DNA from: an uncultured Aquimarina sp.
GTDB lineage: Bacteria > Bacteroidota > Bacteroidia > Flavobacteriales > Flavobacteriaceae
Assembly (NCBI GenBank): GCA_947495425.1
Contig: CANLYR010000015.1
Location: 1-64,000 of the forward strand
Direction of reading: 5' to 3'
DNA: 64,000 nt
Shown: positions 15,877-24,876 of the stretch, in pieces
Layout of the letters: each line of letters begins with the position of its first letter
How positions within the stretch are numbered: position 1 is the first letter of the stretch
Made by a program: the position numbers and the translations under genes
The notes under the pieces: model-generated
What the model was told of the DNA's origin: nothing
The model's database searches: none
The model's input: the letters and a program-made list of their open reading frames with translations, nothing else

Positions 15877-17487
15877 ATGAAAAACGCGTGTCTATTATTT
15901 TTTTCTTTTTTAATTCTTTCAGTGTCTTTGGTAGCACAAGAAACTTATAACCCAAATGGTGCTAAAGAAACTTTAGTTAAAGAAGATAAAGGCATAAAAC
16001 AAGATACAGTTCAAGTTGTAGATCCCACGGGAGTAGCACTAATAAACAGCGAATTACCAACCATGTCGGTAAGGGCTACTACTGCAAAAGATTCGGTATC
16101 AGGTTTTGCAACGGATTATCCAAAGATGTCAAAATTAGACTCGCTTTGGAAACAAGAGTTATATAATTCAGATCTTTTTGATACCATTCATAAATCGGTT
16201 ACAGAACTCACCTATGAACCTGTAGAATATGTAGACCTGCCTACCGATACGCTTAAAGCAAGGCTACAAGAACTCAATGCCCGTACTCCTTTTAATGTAG
16301 AATACAATCCTTCTTTAGAGAGTGTAATTAAAAAATACCTGAAAAACCGTCATGAGCATCTAGAACGATTAATGGCACTTAGTAAATTTTACTTTCCACT
16401 TTTTGAACAAGAATTAGACAATCAAAATATTCCTTTAGAAATAAAATATCTGGCCATTGTAGAATCTGCTTTAAAACCAAGAGCAAAATCAAGAGTTGGT
16501 GCAACAGGATTATGGCAATTTATGTTTGGTACCGGTAAAATGTTTGGGTTAGAAGTAAGTTCGTATGTAGATGAACGTATGGATCCTATTATGGCTACCA
16601 AAGCCGCCTGTAAATACCTTGCTAACTTGTATAAAGTATTTGGAGATTGGGATCTGGCTCTGGCATCCTATAATTCTGGACCCGGTAATGTGACCAAAGC
16701 AATTAGACGTAGTGGTGGAAAAACGAATTACTGGAACATAAGACACAACCTGCCGCGAGAGACTGCGGGTTATTTACCAGCTTTTTTGGCTACCATGTAT
16801 ATTTTTGAATATGCAGATAAGCACGGTTTTACACCCAGAAAACCAGAGTTTGCTTATTTTGAAACCGATACGATCAAAGTAAAGCAAATGATTTCATTAG
16901 ATCAGGTTTCAGAATCGATGAATATTGATATTGAAGAATTACAATTTTTAAATCCATCCTATAAACTAGATATTATTCCGCATATCAAAGACGAAGATTA
17001 TGTATTGCGATTGCCTTTGGACAAAATAGGGCCTTTTGTTGCTAATGAAGATAAGGTATACGAATTGGCAAAAGCCGAATTTGATAAAAGAGAAAAACCA
17101 TTACCTAAATATTTTGAGGCAAATGACAGGATTAGATACCGTGTGCGCAGCGGTGATTATTTAGGAAGAATAGCACGAAGATATGGTGTAAGAGTGAGTA
17201 GTATAAAAAAATGGAATGGATTGCGAAGCAATACCCTTAGAATAGGACAACGCCTTACGATTTATCCTCGTAGACCAGTAGTAAGTAACACACAAACCAA
17301 AAAACCTACTACAGTAACAAGGGCAATAACAAATACATCAGAGATGTATACAGTAAAGGCAGGAGATACATTATGGAGCATTTCACAAAAAATTAAAGGT
17401 GTTTCTGTCGAAAATCTTAAAATTTGGAACGATATTAGCGGTAGCGGTATAAAACCAGGTATGAAACTGAAGCTTTCAAAATCATAA
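15877..17487 (+). CDS. mltD: Membrane-bound lytic murein transglycosylase with LysM repeats
   Basis: 536 residues. After a signal peptide (MKNACLLFFSFLILSVS, cleavage near VAQ) comes a lytic-transglycosylase (SLT) domain at about residues 140-310. The catalytic glutamate lies in AIVESALKPRAKSRVGATG, followed by GLWQFM and LASYNSGPG. Two LysM peptidoglycan-binding repeats close the protein (about 425-468 with YRVRSGDYLGRIARRYG, and 488-534 with YTVKAGDTLWSISQ). It cleaves glycan strands during wall remodelling. The gene is 19 bp upstream of the DUF4837 lipoprotein gene, and I recall this gene order from other Flavobacteriaceae. Confidence 0.93.
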   Translation: MKNACLLFFSFLILSVSLVAQETYNPNGAKETLVKEDKGIKQDTVQVVDPTGVALINSELPTMSVRATTAKDSVSGFATDYPKMSKLDSLWKQELYNSDLFDTIHKSVTELTYEPVEYVDLPTDTLKARLQELNARTPFNVEYNPSLESVIKKYLKNRHEHLERLMALSKFYFPLFEQELDNQNIPLEIKYLAIVESALKPRAKSRVGATGLWQFMFGTGKMFGLEVSSYVDERMDPIMATKAACKYLANLYKVFGDWDLALASYNSGPGNVTKAIRRSGGKTNYWNIRHNLPRETAGYLPAFLATMYIFEYADKHGFTPRKPEFAYFETDTIKVKQMISLDQVSESMNIDIEELQFLNPSYKLDIIPHIKDEDYVLRLPLDKIGPFVANEDKVYELAKAEFDKREKPLPKYFEANDRIRYRVRSGDYLGRIARRYGVRVSSIKKWNGLRSNTLRIGQRLTIYPRRPVVSNTQTKKPTTVTRAITNTSEMYTVKAGDTLWSISQKIKGVSVENLKIWNDISGSGIKPGMKLKLSKS

Positions 17488-17506
17488 CCGCAAACACTTT
17501 TATCGT

Positions 17507-18496
17507 ATGAAAAAACTATCGCTTATCATTCTTTGTATGCTCAGTATTGTTAGTTGTACAGAGACCAAAAAAAATAAAAGCCAGAAAACAGGAGGTGCGA
17601 TGGCACACTCTGTGGGCAAAATTAATGAGTTGTCTGTTGTTATTAATAATGAATTATGGAAAGGTAGCGTAGGAGACACAATTCGCAAATATTTTGGCGC
17701 CGAAGTCCCTGGATTACCCCAAGAAGAACCATTGTTTTCGATGCGGCAAATACCAAGTACTGCATTTTCTGGTTTAGCACGAAAGAACAGAACATTTCTT
17801 TGGATTAAAAAAGGAAAACAAAAAGACTTCAATTTTTTAGAGAATAAATTTGCCACACCGCAATTGGGAGCAGTAATTTCTGGAACTGAAAACGAAATTA
17901 TCGAGTTGATTCAGGCGAATCATGAAACTATCGTTTCAAAATATAAGCGTATCGAAACACGCCAAAAGCAATCGAGAATAAAAAAATCTCTTGAGAAAAT
18001 CCCACAACTCAAAGGAAAATTAGGCATATCACTAGCCATTCCTTCTGCATATAGAATAGCAGCAGAAGAAGATAAATTCTTCTGGATACGCAAAGACATA
18101 CAACATGGAAGTATGAATTTGATGATCTATGAATTACCTTTGGGTACAGTTTCTAAAGACTCTAACACTATTGGAAGTATCATAAAAATGAGAGATTCTA
18201 TAGGAACTATAAAAATTCCAGCTTCAGAAACAGGAACCGGTAAATTTGTTACAGAAGAGGCGTATGCACCTTATTTGTATGAAACAAAACTAGATGATAG
18301 ATTCACTTTTGAAACTAAAGGCACATGGGAAATAAAAGACCGGTTTATGGCAGGACCTTTTGTTAATTATGTAATAGAAGATACCCCTAACAATAGATTG
18401 CTAGTTTTAGAAGGTTTTGTTTTTGCACCATCGGTCTACAAAAGAGATAATATGTTTGAACTTGAAGCGATTATAAAGACCATTAAGTTTGAATAA
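17507..18496 (+). CDS. DUF4837 family lipoprotein
   Basis: 329 residues with a lipoprotein signal (MKKLSLIILCMLSIVSC, cysteine at residue 17). I recognise the family from features such as LSVVINNELWKGSVGD near residue 45, IRKDIQHGSMNLMIYE near 200, and a C-terminal GPFVNYVIED. DUF4837 proteins are specific to Bacteroidota and their role is unknown. Co-transcription with the transglycosylase hints at the cell envelope. Confidence 0.85.
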   Translation: MKKLSLIILCMLSIVSCTETKKNKSQKTGGAMAHSVGKINELSVVINNELWKGSVGDTIRKYFGAEVPGLPQEEPLFSMRQIPSTAFSGLARKNRTFLWIKKGKQKDFNFLENKFATPQLGAVISGTENEIIELIQANHETIVSKYKRIETRQKQSRIKKSLEKIPQLKGKLGISLAIPSAYRIAAEEDKFFWIRKDIQHGSMNLMIYELPLGTVSKDSNTIGSIIKMRDSIGTIKIPASETGTGKFVTEEAYAPYLYETKLDDRFTFETKGTWEIKDRFMAGPFVNYVIEDTPNNRLLVLEGFVFAPSVYKRDNMFELEAIIKTIKFE

Positions 18497-18530
18497 ACCA
18501 GCTTTTATAATACATTGATGCGATAATCCT

Positions 18531-18590
18531 GCCTAAGGCAAACGCAGCGAGATTTAGATACTACCAAGCTTGACTCAAAATCAAAAATAA
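18531..18590 (+). repeat. Dispersed dyad repeat, diverged copy C
   Basis: CGATAATCCTGCCTAAGGCA and the tail AAGCTTGACTCAAAATCAAAAA match copy A (107-173) with scattered changes. Its right end reaches the -33 element of the next gene, so it may have supplied part of that promoter. Confidence 0.65.
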
Positions 18591-18595
18591 ACAAA

Positions 18596-18627
18596 TTTGT
18601 TTACTACTCCTTGTTTTTTTACTTTTG
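18596..18627 (+). promoter_or_regulatory. Promoter of the HTH-DUF6922 gene
   Basis: TTTG (18596-18599), 20 bases, then TACTTTTG (18620-18627), fitting the Bacteroidota pattern TTTG-N17-23-TAnnTTTG. The start codon is 20 bp further on. Confidence 0.6.
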
Positions 18628-18646
18628 TACTATAAATCAAAGTATT

Positions 18647-19162
18647 ATGCTGCCTGAAATATCTAAAGTAAAAGGAATCCATCCCGGAGCAATTTTAAAA
18701 AGAGCGCTTAAAAAAATAGGATTAAAAAATAACGAATTGGCTAATTCAATAGGTGAATATGCCCAGACCATTAGTGCTATCTTAAACGAAAAACGAGGCA
18801 TTAACCCCAACCTTTCTATAAAATTAGGAAAGGAATTTGGTGTAGAATACGACTATTTTATGGTGTTACAAGCAAGTTACGAAGTAAAAAAGTTGCAGCT
18901 AAAAAAACCAAATTCTGAAACACCTGATTTGAAAAAAATTAGAAAAAGCTTGTTTTGGGACACACATTTCAATACAATTGATTGGGCAAAAAACAGGAAA
19001 GCTATCATTAAAAGAATTTTTGAGAGAGGCAATGACATAGAAATTAAGGAAATAATAGCGTTTTATGGTAAAAAGGCAGTTTCAAAAGAATTAAAAAATA
19101 TCAAGAATGACTTTCTACCTTCATTTAAGTACAACGTAAACAAATATAATCATGTATTATAA
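18647..19162 (+). CDS. HTH antitoxin with DUF6922-type C-terminal domain
   Basis: 171 residues from ATG 18647. Residues 8-75 are an XRE/HigA-like helix-turn-helix (GIHPGAILKRALKKIGLKNN..., then SAILNEKRGINPNLSIKLG). Residues about 100-160 match the DUF6922 pattern (LFWDTHFNTIDW, RIFERGNDIEIKEIIAFYGK). Genes of this kind are typically paired with an AbiEii-type nucleotidyltransferase toxin. Here the first codons of such a toxin follow after a 2-bp gap, but that gene is interrupted by a restriction-modification module and resumes 2.8 kb away. The protein should neutralise the toxin and autoregulate the pair. Confidence 0.8.
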   Translation: MLPEISKVKGIHPGAILKRALKKIGLKNNELANSIGEYAQTISAILNEKRGINPNLSIKLGKEFGVEYDYFMVLQASYEVKKLQLKKPNSETPDLKKIRKSLFWDTHFNTIDWAKNRKAIIKRIFERGNDIEIKEIIAFYGKKAVSKELKNIKNDFLPSFKYNVNKYNHVL

Positions 19163-19164
19163 TC

Positions 19165-19197
19165 ATGAAAATTTATAAGAGTACAGTATCGGTCTAG
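19165..19197 (+). pseudogene. Severed 5' end of the AbiEii-type toxin gene
   Basis: ATG 19165 lies two bases after the antitoxin stop and encodes MKIYKSTVSV before TAG. AbiEii-family proteins in this phylum commonly begin with a similar short stretch leading straight into a WELL-like helix, which is found at 21988. The fragment therefore looks like the missing N-terminus of the gene continued at about 21970. Confidence 0.65.
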
Positions 19198-19486
19198 TAT
19201 AAGAAAAGTAGGGCAGTTGTAAGCGATACTTTTCGGATTAATCTAAAGCCGAATTTTTAAAATTTTGTTAATTATCTTTTCTCTTTTTAATTATACCAAA
19301 TTTAAAAATTTGGCGACTTTGTAAATACACACAGACCTTACGATTAAGCACTTATTGCCCTATTTTTTTATACATTGCTTTTACTCCGCAAACTTGCTAG
19401 CGTTGGCAAAGACATACTCTTTTACAATTTTTGGCTTGTGTGGTGGCTGTAGCAAATTGCAAATGTGTATGGCTTTTAGTGTTGGC

Positions 19487-20449
19487 TTATCCATTCACAA
19501 ATATGTGATTAGTAAACAAAGTATGTGGTGCACTCACTAAATTAATGTCAAATTTTAATGATGGCTCAACTCTTGAACTCGCATTATGAATTCTAAAAGA
19601 TATTTGCCAACCTTCGTTTAAAGAAACCAATAGCGTTGTTGTCGAGTTTTCTTGATAAACAATTTCTATTAATCTTGTCGGTAATTTCAATTTAGGAATT
19701 TTCGCTTTTGGTTTTACATTCTCAAATGGTAAATTCAAAGTTCCGTGAAGATTATATGCCTGAATCTCAACTTTCTTTTTGCCTTTTATTACTTTGTAAA
19801 AATCTTGATTACCTATTAAATATTGCACTAAATTCTCTGCAACAATACTTGGGTTTTCTTTGTCCAGACGAAGTAGTTCTTTTCTAAAAGCATCTAAAAT
19901 TGGCAAGTAGACAACTTGGTGCATATTCTCAATTGAAGTCCATTTTGTTGATTTATCCTTTGCTCTTAAATCAGCGAGCATATTAAATATTGGATTGACT
20001 TCTTTGAAATATTTATCCGAACAAGAAACACTTAACCATTTTTCTCCAAAATTAATTTTGTTAGATAATCTGGAATGTTTAACGGCTCTATGATTATTTT
20101 TTGCAGAAATTCCAACTTCCCATTTTTGTAAAGAGCGAATCATTAAAACGTCTCTCACGTCTCCAGTCTGTCCAGCTTGGTCACTTACTAATTCCAAAAC
20201 CAAAATATCATCTTCGCTAATTCCGTTTGATAATCTAGGCTCAATATCGATAAGAAAATTAATCGAAGCACTTGCAGTTATTCTAAAAGTATCCTGTTCA
20301 GATTCGTTGAAACTATCAAAAAAGCCTTTGGCTGTTTTATAAGGTTTGTTTTTTGTAATTGAAACGCTTGTAATTGTTTTTAAACGTTCGTGAAATTCAA
20401 AGAGTAAAGCATATTCAAAAGCTTTACCATTAACTGTTTGACTAGCCAT
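19487..20449 (-). CDS. HaeIII-like type II restriction endonuclease
   Basis: 320 residues. The central block DQAGQTGDVRDVLMIRS followed by WEVGISAKNNHRAVKHSR (about 110-145) is the HaeIII restriction-enzyme family signature. It includes the acidic residue and the E-x-S-x-K-like spacing of a nuclease core. The partner methyltransferase is clearly close to M.HaeIII, so the expected site is GGCC. The gene starts 3 bp after the methyltransferase stop, so expression is coupled and later than the protective enzyme. The length is normal and no disruption is seen, so it may be active. Confidence 0.85.
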   Translation of the reverse strand: MASQTVNGKAFEYALLFEFHERLKTITSVSITKNKPYKTAKGFFDSFNESEQDTFRITASASINFLIDIEPRLSNGISEDDILVLELVSDQAGQTGDVRDVLMIRSLQKWEVGISAKNNHRAVKHSRLSNKINFGEKWLSVSCSDKYFKEVNPIFNMLADLRAKDKSTKWTSIENMHQVVYLPILDAFRKELLRLDKENPSIVAENLVQYLIGNQDFYKVIKGKKKVEIQAYNLHGTLNLPFENVKPKAKIPKLKLPTRLIEIVYQENSTTTLLVSLNEGWQISFRIHNASSRVEPSLKFDINLVSAPHTLFTNHIFVNG

Positions 20450-20452
20450 AAA

Positions 20453-21496
20453 TTATGAAAGTGTATTTTCTAATTCCAATTTTTTCTTGTTAACTCGTTT
20501 TGGTTTATTTTCTGCATTCTCAATTTGAGATTTGATACTTATAGCAATATGTTTCGCCAGATTTACAGGAACTGCATTTCCTATCATCTTATATCCTGCA
20601 GCGATGTGGTTGTAATGGAAGATGAAGTTGTTTGGAAAAGTTTGAATTCTTGCACATTCTCTAACACTTAATCTACGATACAAATCTTCTTTTCCTGGAA
20701 CAAATACACGTATATTTTGTTCAATGAATTTCATTTTTGGTGCTTGCGGATGAATTGGTGCGTGTCTTCCACCTGCTTGAATAGTAAAAGATTGTTCATC
20801 CCAACTTCTCACTCTATTTCTAGACATGAACATTGAAGAAAAACCACCAATCATATATTCGTGATTGGGTACTTTACAATTTTCTTTGTTTGTTTTGTTA
20901 CCTTCTTTTGCAGGAACAACGGAATCTTTTAAATCCACTATCTTTTGTACAAGTGTAACTTTCTTTTTTAATGGTTGAGGAAATTGAAATTCAAAATCTA
21001 AGTCTTCTCGAATGCCAACAAAAAATACTCTTTTTCTATCTTGAGGTACATCAAAGTCAGATGCATTTAATAATTTAAAAGACAATCTGTAGCCAGCATT
21101 TTTAAACATTTCTTTAATGTTTTTTAAAGCTTCACTATGTCTTTCCAATAACATTCCACTCACATTTTCGGCAAGAAAGAACTTTGGCTGTTTAGCTTCT
21201 AATATTCGGATAAAGTCATAAAATAATTGTCCTCTTTTATCATTTATTCCACGTAATGAACCAGCTTCACTCCAGCTTTGACAAGGTGGTCCGCCAATAA
21301 TTCCATCGCATTCAGGAACTTCGTCAGATTTTATATCTACGATACTTCGTCTGTCAAGTATTGTGCTTTTATGATTCTTCTCGTAAGTTTCCCAAATATC
21401 TTTGTCATATTCGTTTGCCCAAACAACATTAAATCCTGCTTTTTCAAATCCTAAATCTAGTCCGCCAGCTCCTGCGAAAAATGATACTACATTCAT
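20453..21496 (-). CDS. DNA (cytosine-5) methyltransferase, M.HaeIII-like
   Basis: 347 residues with all main C5-methyltransferase motifs. These are [17 protein letters not shown] (motif I), [13 protein letters not shown] with the catalytic cysteine at 72 (motif IV), FFLAENVSG (VI), [11 protein letters not shown] (VIII), then [15 protein letters not shown] (IX) and [14 protein letters not shown] (X). From memory, motifs and target-recognition part closely resemble M.HaeIII, including [20 protein letters not shown], which predicts methylation of the internal cytosine of GGCC. It lies between the controller and endonuclease genes in a tight three-gene operon. Confidence 0.93.
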   Translation of the reverse strand: MNVVSFFAGAGGLDLGFEKAGFNVVWANEYDKDIWETYEKNHKSTILDRRSIVDIKSDEVPECDGIIGGPPCQSWSEAGSLRGINDKRGQLFYDFIRILEAKQPKFFLAENVSGMLLERHSEALKNIKEMFKNAGYRLSFKLLNASDFDVPQDRKRVFFVGIREDLDFEFQFPQPLKKKVTLVQKIVDLKDSVVPAKEGNKTNKENCKVPNHEYMIGGFSSMFMSRNRVRSWDEQSFTIQAGGRHAPIHPQAPKMKFIEQNIRVFVPGKEDLYRRLSVRECARIQTFPNNFIFHYNHIAAGYKMIGNAVPVNLAKHIAISIKSQIENAENKPKRVNKKKLELENTLS

Positions 21497-21499
21497 ATA

Positions 21500-21820
21500 T
21501 TATTGTGTTTGAAGTGATTTATTAATTGTTCTTCTATATTCTGCTTTTTCCTCGGCAACTTGTAAAAGTTGTTTTGTACAATTTGTTTCGTAAATATGTT
21601 TTCCAATTTGGTCGGTCACATATTCATTCCGCAATTCCGTAAGATTGAGTTTGAAGATTTTGGCAAGTTTTGGTAAACGTTTTTTATCGAAGTCTCGTTT
21701 TCCGTTCTCGATTTTGCTCAAGTTAGCAGAGTCCAAATTCAGTTTGGCCGCAAGTTGAGTTAAAGTCAATTCGTTTTTATTTCGTAAAAGTCGGATGTAT
21801 TCTCCAAATGTGGTTTTCAT
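21500..21820 (-). CDS. XRE-family controller protein of the R-M system
   Basis: About 106 residues from ATG 21820; an in-frame ATG at 21832 lies inside the presumed operator. Residues 1-70 are a classical helix-turn-helix (LTLTQLAAKLNLDSANLSKI, then ENGKRDFDKKRLPKLAKIF). The C-terminal third is a charged helix. It is the first gene of the restriction-modification operon, 3 bp before the methyltransferase. This is the place and type of a C protein that delays endonuclease production after entry into a new host. The inverted repeat at 21826-21842 supports autoregulation. Confidence 0.8.
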   Translation of the reverse strand: MKTTFGEYIRLLRNKNELTLTQLAAKLNLDSANLSKIENGKRDFDKKRLPKLAKIFKLNLTELRNEYVTDQIGKHIYETNCTKQLLQVAEEKAEYRRTINKSLQTQ

Positions 21821-21825
21821 AAGAC

Positions 21826-21870
21826 TTGTCATTTTTTGACAAATCTAAATGTTTTAATTGGAATATTCAA
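21826..21870 (-). promoter_or_regulatory. R-M promoter and controller-binding repeat
   Basis: On the minus strand TTG (21870-21868), 20 bases, then TAGATTTG (21847-21840) fits the Bacteroidota promoter. The inverted repeat TTGTCA-N5-TGACAA (21826-21842) overlaps its downstream edge and ends six bases before ATG 21820. The transcript would be almost leaderless, as often seen for controller-protein promoters. Confidence 0.65.
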
Positions 21871-21969
21871 TTAGAGCGTTGGGAAATTTTAGCTCTTTTG
21901 GTTTTTTAAGCGTTGGAACTTGTGTATTGGCAAAACCGAAAGTGCTAAAATATGCGGCTGGCAGTATGA

Positions 21970-22602
21970 AACACAACAAATATATTGTGGGAATTACTCT
22001 CTACATTAATGTTGCTTGATGAGCTAAGATCATTTCGATTAGTTGGAGGAACTTCATTAAGTTTATTATTAGGACATAGAATGTCTATTGATATTGACTT
22101 ATTTACAGATTCAGAATATGATTCAATTGATTTTGACATCATAGATAACTTATTCCTTACTACGTTTAAGCATGTAGAAATGGGTTACGGGGGAAATAAT
22201 AGTATGGGGAAGTCCTATTTTCTTGGTGATCATAAAAGTGAGACTATAAAAGTAGATGTATTTTATACCGATCCATTCATATTTCCTATACTTGAATATG
22301 AAGGTATACGATTATCCCAAATCGATGAAATTAGCGCAATGAAACTTGAAGTTGTTGGTCAAAATGGTCGTAAAAAAGATTTTTGGGATATACACGAATT
22401 ATTTGAGCATTTTTCTTTGGAAGAAATGATAGAGTTTTATCAAAAAAGATATCCATACAGTTATTCTCGTAATGAAATAATAGATAAGCTTACCGATTTT
22501 ACTGAAGCCGACACCGATTTAGATCCAATTTGCTTAAAAAACAAATATTGGGAATTAATTAAGTTAGATATTGAAGAAAAGGTAGGTAATGAATTTCATT
22601 AG
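21970..22602 (+). pseudogene. AbiEii-type nucleotidyltransferase toxin, 5' end displaced
   Basis: About 206-211 codons. The nucleotidyltransferase core is intact: SFRLVGGTSLSLLLGHRMS, then IDIDLFTD with the paired acidic residues, then KVDVFYTDP and the C-terminal helical part (EISAMKLEVVGQNGRKKDFW). The frame is preceded by TGA at 21967, with only TTG (21985) or an internal ATG (22009) as starts. A normal N-terminus is found instead at 19165. Such toxins transfer nucleotides to tRNA or other targets and are held by an adjacent antitoxin. A shortened form from ATG 22009 would still keep the catalytic motifs, so it may not be dead. Confidence 0.75.
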
Positions 22603-22749
22603 AAATTCTCAAAAGCTATACATCTAACTATTACAATAACTTCCAAAGATTTATTAGTTCTAAATCATAATTTGTAGAAAACTTTTCTCATTGATATAAA
22701 ATAATCCTTTCAAATTGGCATTATATTTAGCGATACTAAAAATAAGTGT

Positions 22750-24876
22750 ATGAATACAGTTTCTTATGTCGCTAAACATGTTCCGATTTCAGATAAACAA
22801 ATCACTAAAACGGTTACTCTTCTGGATGATGGAGCCACTATTCCTTTTATTGCCAGGTATCGCAAAGAGATGACAGGTGATCTGGATGAGGTGGCTATTG
22901 GCGAAATCGTAAAGTATAAAGCAGCCTTTGAAGCCCTTCAAAAAAGAAAAGAAAGCGTGCTCACAGCGATCAAAGAACAAGAGGCTTTGACTCCCGAATT
23001 AGAAAAAAGAATTCAAGCTGCAGATACACTTACTCAGGTAGAAGATTTGTACCTACCCTATAAAAAGAAAAGAAAAACCAAAGCAAGTGTAGCCAGAGAA
23101 CAGGGTCTTGAGCCTTTGGCGCAGCTCATCATGCGACAAAAGGAGGAAGAAGTTCTTTTTGTAGCCTCAAAATATCTAAATGATACAATTATAAATGAAG
23201 AATTAGCCCTACAAGGCGCACGAGATATTATCGCAGAATGGATTAATGAAGATGAAAAAATTAGAAACAGGCTGCGTAGATTATATCAACGTAAATCGAG
23301 TATAGCTGCCACGGTTGTTAAAACTAAAAAAGATGCAGAAGAAGCTCAAAAGTACCAGCAATATTTTGATTGGGAAGAACCACTACATAAATGTCCTTCA
23401 CACCGATTATTGGCAATTTTAAGAGCAGAGCAAGAAAAAATCGTAAGAATAAAAATTGCTGTACCAGAAGGTGATGCCTTGGATATCATAGATGATGTAA
23501 TGATCAAAACCAATGTCGAAGCTTGTACTGATCATTTGTTTTTGGCAATTTCTGATGCGTATAAGCGCTTACTTGCACCAGCGATTTCTACAGAGGTCTT
23601 AAATCAAGCCAAAGAAAAAGCTGATGAGGACGCCATCAAAGTTTTTGCGCAAAATCTAAAACAATTATTATTAGCATCTCCTTTGGGTCAAAAAAGAATA
23701 CTAGCTTTAGATCCGGGCTTTAAATCCGGTTGTAAAGTGGTGTGTTTGGATGAACAAGGAGATCTTTTGCATAATGAAAATATATACCCGCATCCTCCAC
23801 AGCGAGAAGTAACAGGAGGGATCAAAAAAATTCGCTCTTTGGTAAATGCCTATAAAATTGAAGCCATAGCCATAGGAAATGGTACTGCAGCCAGAGAGAC
23901 TGAAGCTTTTATTAAGAAAATTCCATTTGACAACCCTATGCAGGTGTTTATGGTAAACGAAAGCGGAGCTTCGATATACTCGGCATCCAAAATAGCAAGA
24001 GCAGAATTTCCGAACTACGATGTTACTGTGCGCGGTGCTGTATCTATCGGAAGACGACTAGCAGACCCCCTTGCAGAGCTCGTAAAAATCGATGCAAAAT
24101 CTATTGGCGTAGGACAGTATCAACATGATGTTGATCAATCCAAGCTCAAAAGCGAATTAGATAGGGTAGTGATGAGTTGTGTAAACAGCGTAGGAATTAA
24201 TGTAAATACTGCCAGTGTGCCTTTATTAAGTTATGTATCCGGCATCGGTGAGAAACTCGCCGAAAATATTGTAGCGTACAGATCAGAAAACGGGGCTTTG
24301 CAATCTCGCGAAGAATTAAAAAAAGTGCCAAGACTAGGGGGTAAAGCCTATGAGCAAGCTGCAGCATTTCTTAGGATTACTGGTCCAAAAAACCCTTTGG
24401 ATAATTCTGCCGTACATCCTGAGCGATACAAATTGGTGTCTAAAATGGCAAAAGATGCGGGAGTTCCTCTTCATGAACTGATAGGAAATGCAACAGCGAT
24501 CAAAAAAATTAAATTACAAAGCTATATTACCGATGAGGTAGGACTACCTACATTAACAGATATCCTCAAAGAATTAGAAAAACCAGGAGTAGACCCCAGA
24601 AAAAAAGTAACCGTTTTTGAATTTGATCCCAACGTAAAAACCATAGCAGATATACGATCTGGTATGAAACTACCAGGAATCGTAAATAACATCACAAATT
24701 TTGGCTGCTTTGTTGATATCGGAGTTAAAGAAAGCGGATTGATTCATATCTCAAAATTAGCTAGCGAATATATTAGCGATGTAAATGCCGTGGTTCAATT
24801 ACACCAACATCTTATGGTTACTGTTTTAGAAGTAGATTTGAGCAGAAAGCGAATTCAACTGTCGCTTATTGATTAA
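22750..24876 (+). CDS. tex: Tex-like RNA-binding transcription accessory protein
   Basis: 708 residues with the full Tex architecture. It has a helical N-terminal region (FIARYRKEMTGDLDE near residue 34), a YqgF/RuvC-like domain from about 320 (RILALDPGFKSGCKVV), a double helix-hairpin-helix region near 490-545 (SYVSGIGEKLAENIV; VPRLGGKAYEQAA), and a C-terminal S1 RNA-binding domain at about 640-706 (GIVNNITNFGCFVDIGV). Tex proteins bind nucleic acid and affect transcription and stress responses. It is monocistronic, with a terminator about 150 bp downstream. Confidence 0.95.
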   Translation: MNTVSYVAKHVPISDKQITKTVTLLDDGATIPFIARYRKEMTGDLDEVAIGEIVKYKAAFEALQKRKESVLTAIKEQEALTPELEKRIQAADTLTQVEDLYLPYKKKRKTKASVAREQGLEPLAQLIMRQKEEEVLFVASKYLNDTIINEELALQGARDIIAEWINEDEKIRNRLRRLYQRKSSIAATVVKTKKDAEEAQKYQQYFDWEEPLHKCPSHRLLAILRAEQEKIVRIKIAVPEGDALDIIDDVMIKTNVEACTDHLFLAISDAYKRLLAPAISTEVLNQAKEKADEDAIKVFAQNLKQLLLASPLGQKRILALDPGFKSGCKVVCLDEQGDLLHNENIYPHPPQREVTGGIKKIRSLVNAYKIEAIAIGNGTAARETEAFIKKIPFDNPMQVFMVNESGASIYSASKIARAEFPNYDVTVRGAVSIGRRLADPLAELVKIDAKSIGVGQYQHDVDQSKLKSELDRVVMSCVNSVGINVNTASVPLLSYVSGIGEKLAENIVAYRSENGALQSREELKKVPRLGGKAYEQAAAFLRITGPKNPLDNSAVHPERYKLVSKMAKDAGVPLHELIGNATAIKKIKLQSYITDEVGLPTLTDILKELEKPGVDPRKKVTVFEFDPNVKTIADIRSGMKLPGIVNNITNFGCFVDIGVKESGLIHISKLASEYISDVNAVVQLHQHLMVTVLEVDLSRKRIQLSLID

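Larger units (their letters stand above)
19192..21969. mobile_element. Inserted restriction-modification module
   Basis: About 2.8 kb separating the two parts of the AbiEii-type gene. It carries three minus-strand genes (controller, methyltransferase, endonuclease) plus about 290 bp of non-coding sequence at the left and about 130 bp at the right. The octamer AGCGTTGG occurs near the left end (19399) and twice near the right end (21875, 21909) in the same orientation. No transposase or recombinase is present and I found no convincing terminal repeats, so the mode of entry is unknown. Exact borders are uncertain by about 20 bp. Confidence 0.65.

Noticed and set aside
19355-19540. 61-codon plus-strand frame beside the endonuclease gene
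   Set aside because: Lies in repetitive non-coding sequence and runs antisense into the endonuclease 3' end.
19184-21967. CAGTAT present at both junctions of the R-M insertion as a target-site duplication
   Set aside because: Removing one copy with the insert would join the toxin halves through a TGA stop, so it does not restore the gene; six bases can match by chance.
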